DNA from: Pseudomonadota bacterium
GTDB lineage: Bacteria > Pseudomonadota > Alphaproteobacteria > SHVZ01
Length of the DNA: 64,000 bases
Assembly: GCA_016195085.1 (NCBI GenBank)
Contig: JACQAG010000043.1
Span: 1-64,000 of the forward strand
Direction of reading: 5' to 3'
The position numbers were made by a program, and so were the translations under genes. Below, piece after piece: positions 52,670 to 62,310 of this stretch. The notes below the pieces were generated by a model. That model was given only the letters and a program-made list of their open reading frames with translations, was not told where the DNA came from and made no database searches. Positions within the stretch are counted from its first letter, which is position 1. Every line of letters begins with the position of its first letter.

Positions 52670-53146
52670 ATGGCCCGATTCTCCGCGAATGCAACGGCAA
52701 AGGACCTGCCGAGAACTCGGACGCCGCTGGCGGCGGTGGAAGCGGTGCCCGCGCTGAATTCGGCGGGCGCACGGACGGCCGTGGAGGCGGAGCTTCTAGC
52801 GCATCCCCTGGCGCGGTTGCATCTGGCAATCGAAGCCTGCCGGGGGGCCGACCCGAACGCGTCTCGCACTGCCCGGCTCATCGGCAGCGGTCGCACCAAG
52901 ATGGCGAAGAAGCTTTGCGAGGAAGCGGCCGAGGTGGCGATCGCGGCGGTCAAGAGCAAGCGCGAGGGCGTCATCGCCGAAAGCGCCGATCTCCTCTATC
53001 ACCTGGCGGTCCTGTGGTCGGCGATCGGCATCAAGCCCGGCGACGTGTGGGCGGAGATGGATCGCCGCGAAGCGCTCCTCGGCATCGCCGAGAAGCGCCC
53101 CAAGTCAGTAATCAGAATTCAAAAGCCAGAAGCCGCGAAGGAATAG
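52670..53146 (+). CDS. hisE: phosphoribosyl-ATP pyrophosphatase HisE
   Basis: A 158-aa enzyme of histidine synthesis converting phosphoribosyl-ATP to phosphoribosyl-AMP. The MazG-like core is TKMAKKLCEEAAEVAIAAVK with EESADLLYHL-type ESADLLYHLAVLW, the Mg-binding Glu/Asp set. The first 45 residues (MARFSANATAKDLPRTRTPL) are an extra N-terminal extension compared with the usual about 105-aa enzyme, so a later start may be used. No other his genes are nearby. Confidence 0.85.
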   Translation: MARFSANATAKDLPRTRTPLAAVEAVPALNSAGARTAVEAELLAHPLARLHLAIEACRGADPNASRTARLIGSGRTKMAKKLCEEAAEVAIAAVKSKREGVIAESADLLYHLAVLWSAIGIKPGDVWAEMDRREALLGIAEKRPKSVIRIQKPEAAKE

Positions 53147-53200
53147 CGAGCCCCTGGCGACCGCGTTCCGGTTTCTGACCTTCTGACTTCCGATTTCTGT

Positions 53201-54652
53201 CTACGGCAAGGTGTAGGCGGTCTTCACCGTGGTGTAGAACTCGGCCGCGTAGCGGCCCTGCTCGCGGGGGCCGTAGCTCGAGCCTTTGCGGCCGCCGAAC
53301 GGCACGTGGTAGTCGACGCCCGCGGTCGGCAGGTTGACCATGACCATGCCGGCCTGGGCGTGCCGCTTGTAGTGGCTCGCATGCTTGAGCGAGGTGGTGC
53401 AGATGCCCGAGGAGAGGCCGAAAGGCGTATCGTTGGCGGTCGCCAGCGCCTCCTCGTAGGATTTGACCCGGATCACGCTCGCCACCGGCCCGAACACCTC
53501 CTCGCGATTGATGCGCATGGCATTCGAGGTCTCGCTGATCAAGGCAGGGGCCATATAGAAGCCCTCGGTCTCGCGGTTCAAGCGCTCGCCGCCGGCGACC
53601 AGCTTGCCGCCCTCCTTCTGCGCGACCGCGACATAGTCCATGTCCTGCTTCAGCTGCTTGGCGTCCACCACCGGGCCGATATCGGTGCCGGGCTTGACCG
53701 CGTCGTCGACCTTGAGCGCCTTGATCTTGGCGGCCACCGCATCGACGAAGCGGTCATGGATCTTTTCGGTCACGATCAGCCTGGAGGAGGCGGTGCAGCG
53801 CTGGCCGGTAGAATAGAACGCACCTTGCACGGCACAATTGACGGCGATGTCGAGCTCGGCGTCGTCGAGCACCACCAGCGGGTTCTTGCCGCCCATCTCC
53901 AGCTGCACCTTGGCCATGCGGCCGACCGCCACCTGGGCGATGCGCCGGCCGGTCTCGACCGAGCCGGTGAAGCTGATGGCGGCGACCTTCGTTGAGTTGA
54001 GGATCGTCTCGCCGACGACGCTGCCGCGGCCCATCGCCAGGTTGAACACGCCTTTAGGCGCGCCGGCGCGCTGGATGATGTCGGCGATCGCCCAGCCGCA
54101 ACCGGGCACCAGATCGGCCGGCTTGAAGACCACGGTGTTGCCGTAGGCGAGCGCCGGCGCGATTTTCCAGGCCGGGATGGCGATCGGGAAATTCCAGGGC
54201 GTGATCAGGCCGACGACGCCCACCGGTTCGCGGGTGATCTCGACGTCGATCCCCGGCCGTATCGAGGCGATCTTCTCACCTTGGATGCGCACGGTTTCGC
54301 CGGCGAAGAACTTGAAGATCTGGCCGGCGCGCGTCGCCTCGCCGATGCCTTCGGGCAGGGTCTTGCCTTCTTCGCGCGCGAGCAGCCGGCCGAGCTCATC
54401 CTTGCGGGCGATGATTTCGGTGCCGATCTTGTCCAAGAGGTCGGCGCGGGCCTGGATCGAGCCGGTGGACCAGGCCGGGAAGGCGGCGGCGGCGGCATCG
54501 ATCGCCTCGGCCGCATCCTTGGCGCTGGCCCGGGCGTAGAGGCCGACGATGTCGGCCAGGTTCGAGGGATTGACGTTCTCCGCCGCTTCGCCGGAAGGCC
54601 GCCATTCGCCGCCGATGAGATTGGGGTGCAGATCCTTGACTGCGGTCGCCAT
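53201..54652 (-). CDS. aldehyde dehydrogenase family protein
   Basis: A 483-aa NAD(P)-dependent enzyme. The catalytic region shows VQLEMGGKNPLVVLDDA (Glu), YSTGQRCTASSRLIV (Cys nucleophile), Asn in TPWNFPIAIPAWK and the coenzyme loop SFTGSVETGRRIA. The GQRCTASSR sequence is typical of the alpha-ketoglutaric semialdehyde/2,5-dioxopentanoate dehydrogenase group, so a sugar or hydroxyproline degradation role is possible. ATG 54652 follows GGAGGAAGC. It is divergent from the tryptophan 2,3-dioxygenase gene by about 155 bases. Confidence 0.92.
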   Translation of the reverse strand: MATAVKDLHPNLIGGEWRPSGEAAENVNPSNLADIVGLYARASAKDAAEAIDAAAAAFPAWSTGSIQARADLLDKIGTEIIARKDELGRLLAREEGKTLPEGIGEATRAGQIFKFFAGETVRIQGEKIASIRPGIDVEITREPVGVVGLITPWNFPIAIPAWKIAPALAYGNTVVFKPADLVPGCGWAIADIIQRAGAPKGVFNLAMGRGSVVGETILNSTKVAAISFTGSVETGRRIAQVAVGRMAKVQLEMGGKNPLVVLDDAELDIAVNCAVQGAFYSTGQRCTASSRLIVTEKIHDRFVDAVAAKIKALKVDDAVKPGTDIGPVVDAKQLKQDMDYVAVAQKEGGKLVAGGERLNRETEGFYMAPALISETSNAMRINREEVFGPVASVIRVKSYEEALATANDTPFGLSSGICTTSLKHASHYKRHAQAGMVMVNLPTAGVDYHVPFGGRKGSSYGPREQGRYAAEFYTTVKTAYTLP

Positions 54653-54807
54653 GACGCTTCCTCCGATGATCCTGTTGCCGGCCATCATAGCCAATCGATG
54701 TCGGTGCGCCACCCCGGCCCGTCAGGGGTCATGGTCCGGCCCGGGCGTTGTTGCTACAACAGCGGCAAGAGTGAGCACAAGGAGCGAGACGCCATGGCTC
54801 TCGATCG

Positions 54808-55659
54808 ATGCAAATGAGCGGGTCTTCCGCCTCCGGGTCGCCGGCCGAGAGCGGCGCGCATACGGATTTCGCCAAGGAGATGAGCTATGGCGACTATCTC
54901 CAGCTGGATCAGCTCCTATCGGCGCAGCGGCTGGTCTCCGGCAGCCATGACGAGCTGCTGTTCATCACCATCCATCAGGCAACCGAGCTCTGGCTGAAGC
55001 TGGCGCTGCATGAGCTCAAGGCTGCGATCGACCGGATCCGCGCCGACGATCTGTCGCCGTCCTTCAAGATGTTGGCCAGGGTCGGGCGTATCCTCTCGCA
55101 GCTCATCCAATCCTGGGACGTGCTGTCGACGATGACGCCCGCCGACTATCTGTCCTTCCGCGATCAGCTCGGCCACTCATCGGGTTTTCAGTCCTACCAG
55201 TACCGGCTGGTCGAGTTCGTTCTCGGCAACAAGAACCGGGCGATGCTGGCCCCGCATATCCACCGCCCGGACATTCATGGGCAGCTGCAGAGCGCGCTCG
55301 AAAGCCCCAGCCTCTATGACGAGGCGATCCGGCTCCTGGGCCGCCGCGGCCTCGGCATCGCCAAGGAGTGTCTCGAGCGCGATTGGAGCCTGCCACGCGA
55401 GCCGCATGCTTCGGTCAGCGACGCCTGGCTCAAGGTCTACCGGGACACGACCCGCTACTGGGATCTGTACGAGCTGGCCGAGGAGCTCGTCGACCTCGAG
55501 GACAGCGTGCAACAATGGCGCTTCCGCCATGCCACTACGGTCAAGCGCGTCATCGGCTTCAAGCGCGGCACTGGCGGCACTGCGGGCGTTCCCTATCTTT
55601 ATAGCCGGCTCGAGCACGTGTTCTTTCCCGAGCTCTGGCAGGTGCGTACCGAACTCTAA
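54808..55659 (+). CDS. kynA: tryptophan 2,3-dioxygenase
   Basis: A 283-aa haem enzyme opening the indole ring of tryptophan to N-formylkynurenine. Landmarks: [40 protein letters not shown] (His and substrate residues), [20 protein letters not shown], and [20 protein letters not shown] with the haem-ligand His. Length is typical of bacterial TDO. ATG 54808 (MQMSGSS) and 54814 are both available. kynB/kynU are not in view. It sits downstream of an unrelated region. Confidence 0.95.
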   Translation: MQMSGSSASGSPAESGAHTDFAKEMSYGDYLQLDQLLSAQRLVSGSHDELLFITIHQATELWLKLALHELKAAIDRIRADDLSPSFKMLARVGRILSQLIQSWDVLSTMTPADYLSFRDQLGHSSGFQSYQYRLVEFVLGNKNRAMLAPHIHRPDIHGQLQSALESPSLYDEAIRLLGRRGLGIAKECLERDWSLPREPHASVSDAWLKVYRDTTRYWDLYELAEELVDLEDSVQQWRFRHATTVKRVIGFKRGTGGTAGVPYLYSRLEHVFFPELWQVRTEL

Positions 55660-55677
55660 GATCGCCGACACCTCGGC

Positions 55678-56535
55678 TCAGCGTCCAAGCGACAAATTCA
55701 TCAACAAGAGGCCGGCGACGACCACGCCGGCGGCAACGACGCGCCGGAGGCCGAAGCGCTCGCCCAGAAGTCGCGTGCCGAGCACCGCGGCAAACAGAAC
55801 CGAGGTCTCGCGCAACGCCGCCACATGCGCCATGGCCCCCACGCTCAAGGCCCAGATGGCGATGGCGTAGCCGAGTGTGGCGATGATCCCGCCGGCCACA
55901 CCGCGCCGCCAGTGACGCCGGAGATAGGGAAGGAGCGCGCGGCCCCTGAAGAAGAGCGCCACGGCGATCACCCACGGTCCCTCCAGGATGTTGAGCCAGA
56001 CGATGTAGCTGAAGACGTCGCCCGCGCTGCGTCCGCCGATCCCATCCACCACGGTGTAGCCGGCGATGGTGAAGCCGGTGAGCACGGCAAAGGCGGTCCC
56101 CCGCCAATCGGCGCGCCAGGACGTGCCACGGGCAAAGGCGAGGCTGGCGATGCCGAGGGAAACCAGGGCCACGCCCGCTGCTTCCGACCAGCTCAGCTCC
56201 TCATGCACCAGCCGACCGGCGAACATCGCCACCAGCAAGGGGCCGAGTCCGCGGGCGATCGGATAGACGTGGCTGAGATCGCCGTGGGCGTAGGCGCGAA
56301 GCAGCGCGAAGTAATAGCCGGCGTGGATGGTCACCGAGCCAACCAGATAGGGCCAGGCGGCCCGGTCAGGGATTGCCACGAACGGAAACGCGAACAGCCC
56401 AATGACCGATCCGGTCGCCATCACCAATCCCATCGAGACCAGCCGGTCGGAATCGGATTTGACCACCGCATTCCAGCTCGCATGCATGACGGCGGCGAGC
56501 AACACCAGGCCGACGACGGTCGGGTCGAGCTTCAT
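55678..56535 (-). CDS. EamA/DMT-superfamily transporter
   Basis: A 285-aa ten-helix membrane protein formed by two EamA repeats (helices VGLVLLAAVMHASWNAVV, GRLVHEELSWSEAAGVALVS, then AGGIIATLGYAIAIWALSVG and GVVVAGLLLMNLS). The pattern AxxHAxWNAxxK near the start and the GERFGLRR loop fit the DMT superfamily, which exports or imports amino acids, nucleotide derivatives or polyamines. ATG 56535 is chosen (upstream in-frame residues lack membrane character). It lies convergent with kynA. Confidence 0.88.
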   Translation of the reverse strand: MKLDPTVVGLVLLAAVMHASWNAVVKSDSDRLVSMGLVMATGSVIGLFAFPFVAIPDRAAWPYLVGSVTIHAGYYFALLRAYAHGDLSHVYPIARGLGPLLVAMFAGRLVHEELSWSEAAGVALVSLGIASLAFARGTSWRADWRGTAFAVLTGFTIAGYTVVDGIGGRSAGDVFSYIVWLNILEGPWVIAVALFFRGRALLPYLRRHWRRGVAGGIIATLGYAIAIWALSVGAMAHVAALRETSVLFAAVLGTRLLGERFGLRRVVAAGVVVAGLLLMNLSLGR

Positions 56536-56739
56536 GGATTGGCCGGGGAGCCGAGGGAGGAAATATGACAGTTCCATGAAAGCCCTGCCGGCGTCGAGGG
56601 GACATTCCAGCGGGGCGGCGCTCCCGTCCCCCGGGGCGAAACGCCGCTGGCGTCCGGCCGTCGAGCGGGGCAGCCGAGGGCGTCGCGTCGCCCGGGGCGG
56701 CGGTGCTACGATGCAAGGGATTTGGCCTAAAGGTAATCC

Positions 56740-57174
56740 ATGAGCGCGCCCTTCTCGATCCGTACGACCATCCGTTTCTCCGATTGCAATGCCGGCGGGG
56801 TCGTCAGCCACCCGAACTATTTCGTCATGGCCGAGGGCCTGATCGAAGACTGGTTCGCGCAGCTTCTGGCGTTGCCGTTCGGCGAGCTTTTGAGCCATCG
56901 CAAGATCGGGCTTGCAACCGTGCACCTCACCGTCGATATCGAGCGGCAGAGCCGGTTGGGCGAGGCCTTGACCTGGAGCCTGCTGGTCCAGGAGATCGGG
57001 CGGAGCACGATCCGGCTGAAGATTTCCGCCGCGGCGGAAGCAGCCGAGCGGATCAGCATTCAGCAAGTGCTGATGACGGTCGAGCCGGGCTCGGGAAAGT
57101 CGGTGGCGCTTCCGGCCGATCTCCGCGTGAAGGTCGCGAACTACCAGACCGCAACCGCCGCCAAGAAGGCCTGA
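56740..57174 (+). CDS. acyl-CoA thioesterase, 4-hydroxybenzoyl-CoA thioesterase-like hotdog
   Basis: A 144-aa hotdog protein. The catalytic loop RFSDCNAGGVVSHPNYFVMA matches the DxDxxGxVxxxNYF pattern of the 4HBT/YbgC group, with Asp in FSD as candidate nucleophile. The long helix LIEDWFAQLLALPFGELLSH and strand VHLTVDIERQSRLGEALTWS complete the fold. It would release free acids from acyl-CoA esters. It precedes the fad-type cluster by 190 bases and may relate to acyl-CoA balance. No operon link is certain. Confidence 0.85.
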   Translation: MSAPFSIRTTIRFSDCNAGGVVSHPNYFVMAEGLIEDWFAQLLALPFGELLSHRKIGLATVHLTVDIERQSRLGEALTWSLLVQEIGRSTIRLKISAAAEAAERISIQQVLMTVEPGSGKSVALPADLRVKVANYQTATAAKKA

Positions 57175-57360
57175 CCGACCGGCCATCGAACCGGCTGGCG
57201 GGGAGGGCGGCGGCCATGGGCGCAAGCCTGCCCAACGCCGCCAAATCGTGTTATGTAATCTTCATATAAGGGACCCATCGCGCGAGCGATGGCAGTCCCG
57301 GGATCGCTGCCTGAGGGTCGGGTTTCGTGCCGGACCAGCGGCACGACAGCGGGAGGGGAT

Positions 57361-58710
57361 ATGGTCACCAAGCACATCGCGTGGACTCGTTTGGCGTCGG
57401 TTGCGACGGCTCTCATGGTGCTCGGCGCCGCCGCAGGCGCCAAGGGCGCCGGCTTCGCCTTGAAGGAGCAGAGCGCGAGCGGCCTCGGCACGGCGTTCGC
57501 GGGTGCGACTGCGGCCGCGGAAGACGCCACAACGCTCTTCTTCAACCCGGCCGGCATGGCCGAGCTCAGCGGCAACCAATTCTATGTCTCCGGCAGCTTC
57601 ATCATGCCCTCGGCCGTGCCGACCAACCAAGGCTCCACCGGCCTTCTCGGCGGCTCGATCGCCGGCTCGGTCGGCGGCGACGCCGGCCGGAACGCGTTGG
57701 TGCCGGCGCTCTATGGCGTCTGGGATTTCCGGCCCGATCTGAAGTTCGGCCTGGCGCTCACCACACCCTTCGGCCTCACCACCGACTATAATGACAATTG
57801 GTACGGTCGCTATTCGGCGATCAACTCGCATCTGCGCACCACCAACATCCAGCCGACGGTCTCATACCGCGTGAGCAGCCAGTTCACCGTCGGCGCCGGC
57901 ATCCAGGCGCAAAACGCCGCCGCCGACCTGTCGAACGCCATCGATTTCGGCACCATCTGCTTCGGCAGCCTGCCGGCCGCCACCTGCGGCGCGCTCGGCC
58001 TGTCGCCGCGCGGCAATGACGGCAATGTGCGCTTGACGGGCGATGATTGGGCCGTGGGCGGCAACGTCGGCCTGCAGTTCACGCCGGCCCCGGGCACGCG
58101 TCTCGGCTTGGACTACCGCTCCCAGATCAGCCACACGATCACCGGCAATGCGATCTTCCAGGTGCCGGCCGCGGCCACGCCCTTGCGCGCCACCGGCGCC
58201 TTTGCCAACACCGGCGCCCAAGGCAAGATCACCACGCCGGACAGCATCAATTTCGGCCTGCGCCACGAGCTGAACCCGCAATGGGCGCTGTTGAGCGATG
58301 CGTCGTGGACGCGCTGGAGCGTCTTCAAGCAGCTGCAGTTCACCTTCACCAACCCGGCGCAGGCGACCAGCACCAAGCCTGAGAATTGGCAGGACGCGCT
58401 GTTCGTCTCCGGCGGCGCCACCTTCAAGCCCGCACCCTTGTGGACGCTGCGTGCCGGCCTCGCCTACGACCAATCGCCGATCAAGGCGCAGTTCCGCACG
58501 CCGCGCATTCCCGATACGGACCGCTACTGGATTACCGTCGGCGCCAGCTACGATTTGACCCCGGGTGCCCGCATCGACGCCGGCTATGCACACATTTTCC
58601 TGAATGACGGCTCGATCGCCGATCCCGATTCCACCGGCGTCAACGTGACCAGAGCGAGCTACAAGCTCTCCATCGACATTGTTTCCCTCGGCTTGAGCAT
58701 TAAGTTCTAG
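57361..58710 (+). CDS. fadL: OmpP1/FadL-family outer-membrane long-chain fatty acid porin
   Basis: A 449-aa beta-barrel protein. Signal peptide: ASVATALMVLGAAAGAKGAG. The mature N-terminus FALKEQSASGLGTAFAGATA and TTLFFNPAGMAELSGNQFYV are the FadL hatch signature (NPAGMA). The barrel ends with a C-terminal Phe (LSIKF), a sorting signal for the outer membrane. ATG 57361 follows GGGAGGGGAT. It opens the fatty-acid cluster (thiolase, bifunctional enzyme, acyl-CoA dehydrogenase), making import of fatty acids its likely role. Confidence 0.93.
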   Translation: MVTKHIAWTRLASVATALMVLGAAAGAKGAGFALKEQSASGLGTAFAGATAAAEDATTLFFNPAGMAELSGNQFYVSGSFIMPSAVPTNQGSTGLLGGSIAGSVGGDAGRNALVPALYGVWDFRPDLKFGLALTTPFGLTTDYNDNWYGRYSAINSHLRTTNIQPTVSYRVSSQFTVGAGIQAQNAAADLSNAIDFGTICFGSLPAATCGALGLSPRGNDGNVRLTGDDWAVGGNVGLQFTPAPGTRLGLDYRSQISHTITGNAIFQVPAAATPLRATGAFANTGAQGKITTPDSINFGLRHELNPQWALLSDASWTRWSVFKQLQFTFTNPAQATSTKPENWQDALFVSGGATFKPAPLWTLRAGLAYDQSPIKAQFRTPRIPDTDRYWITVGASYDLTPGARIDAGYAHIFLNDGSIADPDSTGVNVTRASYKLSIDIVSLGLSIKF

Positions 58711-58822
58711 TAGGCGGGATCCGGCCGCTCGAGGCCGGCCGCCGCCGCCCTATCGCTTGTCGCCTTCGGAGCCCCGGGCTCCGGGGGCGCAGGCGCATCC
58801 CTGCCATCGGGAGTGCTCCGAT

Positions 58823-59947
58823 ATGCGCAATGTCGTCATCGCCGGCTATGCCCGCTCGCCTTTCACCTTCGCCAACAAGGGCGAGCTGAGGAAGGTCCGC
58901 CCCGACGAGCTCGCCGCCAAGGTGGTTGCCGGGCTCCTCGAGCGGATCGGCGTGCCACCCGAGGACATCGAGGACCTGATCGTGGGCTGCGCTTTCCCCG
59001 AGGGCGAGCAGGGCATGAACGTGGCGCGCCTCATCGGCTTTCTCGCCCATCTGCCGCTGAGCGTCGCCGGCACCACCGTCAACCGCTTCTGCGGCTCCTC
59101 CATGCAGGCGATCCACATGGCCGCGGGCGCCATTCAATTGGGCGCCGGCGAGGCCTTCATTTGCGCCGGCGTGGAGTCGATGAGCCGCGTGCCGATGATG
59201 GGCTTCAACCCGATGCCGAACCCGACGCTCGCCAAGGACTATCCGGCCGCCTACGTGTCCATGGGCATCACCGCCGAGAATCTCGCGCGCAAATACCAGA
59301 TCACCCGCGCCGACCAGCAGGAGTTTTCCGTCGCCTCGCATGCCAAGGCGGCGGCGGCGCAAGCCTCCGGCAAGCTCAAGGACGAGATCGTGCCGATCGG
59401 TGCCGCCGCCGAGGATGGCTGCATCCGCCCAGGCACCACCTTGGAGGTGCTGGCCGAACTGAAGCCCGCCTTCGAGGAGACCGGGACGGTGACCGCCGGA
59501 ACCTCCTCGCCCTTGACCGACGGGGCTGCGGCCTGCCTCGTCACCTCCGAGGACTACGCCAAGGCGCATGGGCTGAAGCCGCTTGCCCGGCTCAAATCCG
59601 TGGCGGTCGCCGGCTGCGCCCCGGAGATCATGGGCATCGGCCCGGTCGCCGCCACGCAGAAAGCCTTGAAGCGCGCCGGGCTTGAGGTCTCCGACCTGGG
59701 CGTGATCGAGATCAACGAGGCTTTCGCCGCTCAGGCGCTGGCCTGCATGCGCGATCTGGCGATTCCCTTGGAGAAGGTGAACCTCGACGGCGGCGCCATC
59801 GCGCTCGGCCATCCCTTGGGCGCCACCGGCGCTCGCATCACCGGCAAGGTGGCCCAGCTCCTCAAGCGCGAAGGCAAGCAGTACGCGCTCTCCACCCAGT
59901 GCATCGGCGGCGGACAAGGCATCGCGACCATCCTCGAGGCGGTCTGA
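58823..59947 (+). CDS. fadA: acetyl-CoA acyltransferase (3-ketoacyl-CoA thiolase)
   Basis: A 374-aa thiolase. The nucleophile Cys lies in TTVNRFCGSSMQAIHMAAGA, the His in EINEAFAAQALACMRD/GGAIALGHPLGATGARI and the second Cys in TQCIGGGQGIATILEA. It cleaves 3-ketoacyl-CoA in beta-oxidation. ATG 58823 (MRNVVIAGYARSPFTF) lacks a strong Shine-Dalgarno site. The next gene (bifunctional FadB-type) begins 7 bases after its stop, so the two are translationally linked and probably form the trifunctional complex. Confidence 0.94.
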   Translation: MRNVVIAGYARSPFTFANKGELRKVRPDELAAKVVAGLLERIGVPPEDIEDLIVGCAFPEGEQGMNVARLIGFLAHLPLSVAGTTVNRFCGSSMQAIHMAAGAIQLGAGEAFICAGVESMSRVPMMGFNPMPNPTLAKDYPAAYVSMGITAENLARKYQITRADQQEFSVASHAKAAAAQASGKLKDEIVPIGAAAEDGCIRPGTTLEVLAELKPAFEETGTVTAGTSSPLTDGAAACLVTSEDYAKAHGLKPLARLKSVAVAGCAPEIMGIGPVAATQKALKRAGLEVSDLGVIEINEAFAAQALACMRDLAIPLEKVNLDGGAIALGHPLGATGARITGKVAQLLKREGKQYALSTQCIGGGQGIATILEAV

Positions 59948-59953
59948 ACGGTC

Positions 59954-62290
59954 ATGGCCAAGCCAGAGATCCGTCGCGCCGCGGTGATCGGCGCTGGGGT
60001 AATGGGCAGCGGCATCGCCGCGCATATCGCCAATGCCGGGGTGGCCGTCGACCTTCTCGACATCGTTCCGTCCGGCGCCGCCAACCGCAACGCGGTTGCC
60101 GAAGGGGCGCTCCAGCGCCTCGCCAAAGCCGATCCCGCCGCCTTCATGCACCCCTCGGCGCAGCGTTTGGTGACGGCGGGAAATATCGAGGATCATCTGG
60201 GACGGCTAGCCGAAGCGGATTGGATCATCGAAGCGGTCTCGGAGAAGGTTGCCCTCAAGCGCGACCTCTATGCCCGCATCGATCCCTTGCGCAAGAAAGG
60301 CTCGATCGTCTCCTCCAACACCTCGACGATCCCCTTGGCCGATCTCCTGGCCGGCGCCGGCAAAGGCTTTGCCCGCGATTTCCTCATCACCCACTTCTTC
60401 AATCCGCCGCGCTACATGCGTTTGCTGGAGGTGGTGGCGGGGCCGAAGACGCGGGCGCAGGCGCTCGAGACCATTCGCCGCTTCGCCGATGAGCGTCTCG
60501 GCAAGGGCGTGGTCGACTGCAACGACACGCCGGGCTTCATCGCCAATCGCATCGGCACGCTGTGGATCCAGTCGGCGGTCAACCACGCCACGGATCTCGG
60601 CCTTGCGGTGGAAGAGGCCGATGCGGTGGTCGGCCGGCCGATGGGCATCCCCAAGACCGGCGTCTTCGGCTTGATGGATCTCGTCGGCCTCGATCTCATG
60701 CCCCATGTCAGCCAGAGCCTGCTCGCCACGCTGCCGGCCGGCGACGACTATCGCCGGCTCTATCGCGAGCTGCCGCTCTTCACCAGGATGATCGCCGAGG
60801 GCTATACCGGCCGCAAAGGCAAGGGCGGCTTCTACCGCCTGGCGCGGGGTGCGGATGGCGCGCGGGTGAAGGAGGCGATCGATCTTAAGACCGGTCTCTA
60901 CGCCCCGGCGGCGACGCCGCGGCTGGAGAGTGTCGAGGCCGGGCGGAAGGGCCTGAAGGCTCTGGTCGAGCACCCGGACAAGGGTGGCCGCTATGCCTGG
61001 GCGGTGCTTGCCGACACGCTCGCCTATGCCGCGGGACTGGTACCCGAGATCGCTCAATCGATCGTCGCCGTCGATGAGGCGATGCGGCTCGGCTACAACT
61101 GGAAGCGCGGGCCCTTCCAGATGATCGACCAGCTGGGTGCCGCGTGGTTTGCCGCAAAGCTGGCCGAGTCCGGCCGGACGGTGCCGGAGCTCTTGAGCAA
61201 GGCCGCCGCCGCTGGCGGCTTCTATCGCACGGTGGAGGGCCAGCTCGAATATCTGTCGGTGGCCGGCGCGTGGGAGAAGGTGGTGCGGCGCGCGGGCGTG
61301 CTCCTGCTGGAAGACGTGAAGCGCGCTCAGAAGCCGGTCGCCCGCAGCGCGGCCGCCAGCTTGTGGGATATCGGCGACGGCGTTCTCTGCCTCGAGTTCC
61401 ACACCAAGATGAACGCCTTCGATCCCGAGCTTCTCGGCATGATCGGCAAGTCGCTCGGCATCGTCGAGAAGGGCCACAAAGCGCTCGTCCTCTACAACGA
61501 AGCCGACAACTTTTCGGTCGGAGCCAATCTCGGCTTGGCGCTGTTCGCGGCCAATGTGGCGCTGTGGCCGTCCATCGAGCAGATGATCGAGCAGGGCCAG
61601 GCGGTGTTCAAGCAGATGAAGTATGCGCGCTTCCCGATCGTGGGGGCACCGTCCGGCATGGCGCTCGGCGGCGGCTGCGAGGTGCTCTTGCATTGCGCCC
61701 ATGTGCAGGCCCATGCCGAGAGCTATATCGGGCTGGTGGAGGTCGGTGTCGGTCTGGTGCCCGGGTGGGGCGGGACCAAGGAGCTCTTGGCGCGCTGGTC
61801 GGCCGAGCCGGCGCTGCCGAAGGGACCGATGCCGCCGGTCGCCAAGACCTTCGAGACCGTGGCGGTGGCCAAGGTGGCGAAGTCCGCGGCCGAGGCGCGG
61901 GATCTGGGCTTCCTCAGGGCCGGCGACGGGATCAGCATGAATCGCGACCGACTGCTCGCCGATGCGAAAGCGGTCGCGCTCAAGCTCGCCCGCCGCTACA
62001 AGCCGCCGGCAGCACCCATGCTGCGCCTGCCGGGACCCGCGGCGAAGGCGGCGCTCGACCTCGTCGTCGACGGCCTGGCGCATCAAGGCAAGGTGACGGC
62101 GCATGACCGTGTGGTGGTCAGTGCGCTGGCCGAGGTGGTGAGCGGCGGCGGCGCAGATTGGACCGAGCCGGTCGGCGAAGATCACGTGACGGCGCTGGAG
62201 CGCGCCGCCTTCATGCGCCTCGTTAGGACGCAAGGGACGCTTGCCCGCATGGAGCACATGCTGGAAACGGGCAAGCCGCTCAGGAACTGA
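59954..62290 (+). CDS. fadB: 3-hydroxyacyl-CoA dehydrogenase/enoyl-CoA hydratase (FadN-type order)
   Basis: A 778-aa beta-oxidation enzyme. The N-terminal 3-hydroxyacyl-CoA dehydrogenase has the NAD motif AAVIGAGVMGSGIAAHIANAG and the HFFNPPRYMRLLEVV catalytic His region. The enoyl-CoA hydratase lies at the C-terminal side (NFSVGANLGLALFAANVALW, then GMALGGGCEVLLHCAHVQAH with oxyanion glycine set, and YIGLVEVGVGLVPGWGGTKE). This order (dehydrogenase first, hydratase last) matches FadN rather than E. coli FadB. It is joined to the thiolase gene and followed by an acyl-CoA dehydrogenase. Confidence 0.93.
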   Translation: MAKPEIRRAAVIGAGVMGSGIAAHIANAGVAVDLLDIVPSGAANRNAVAEGALQRLAKADPAAFMHPSAQRLVTAGNIEDHLGRLAEADWIIEAVSEKVALKRDLYARIDPLRKKGSIVSSNTSTIPLADLLAGAGKGFARDFLITHFFNPPRYMRLLEVVAGPKTRAQALETIRRFADERLGKGVVDCNDTPGFIANRIGTLWIQSAVNHATDLGLAVEEADAVVGRPMGIPKTGVFGLMDLVGLDLMPHVSQSLLATLPAGDDYRRLYRELPLFTRMIAEGYTGRKGKGGFYRLARGADGARVKEAIDLKTGLYAPAATPRLESVEAGRKGLKALVEHPDKGGRYAWAVLADTLAYAAGLVPEIAQSIVAVDEAMRLGYNWKRGPFQMIDQLGAAWFAAKLAESGRTVPELLSKAAAAGGFYRTVEGQLEYLSVAGAWEKVVRRAGVLLLEDVKRAQKPVARSAAASLWDIGDGVLCLEFHTKMNAFDPELLGMIGKSLGIVEKGHKALVLYNEADNFSVGANLGLALFAANVALWPSIEQMIEQGQAVFKQMKYARFPIVGAPSGMALGGGCEVLLHCAHVQAHAESYIGLVEVGVGLVPGWGGTKELLARWSAEPALPKGPMPPVAKTFETVAVAKVAKSAAEARDLGFLRAGDGISMNRDRLLADAKAVALKLARRYKPPAAPMLRLPGPAAKAALDLVVDGLAHQGKVTAHDRVVVSALAEVVSGGGADWTEPVGEDHVTALERAAFMRLVRTQGTLARMEHMLETGKPLRN

Positions 62291-62310
62291 GAAGAGAAAG
62301 GCCCCGCGCC

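Noticed and set aside
53147-53200. Repeated TTCTGACTTCC-like words considered as a regulatory site
   Set aside because: Too short and imperfect to support a site; no neighbour suggests a regulator.
60206-62257. 683-codon minus-strand open frame under the bifunctional beta-oxidation enzyme
   Set aside because: It lies opposite a gene with complete dehydrogenase and hydratase motifs and shows no domain of its own.
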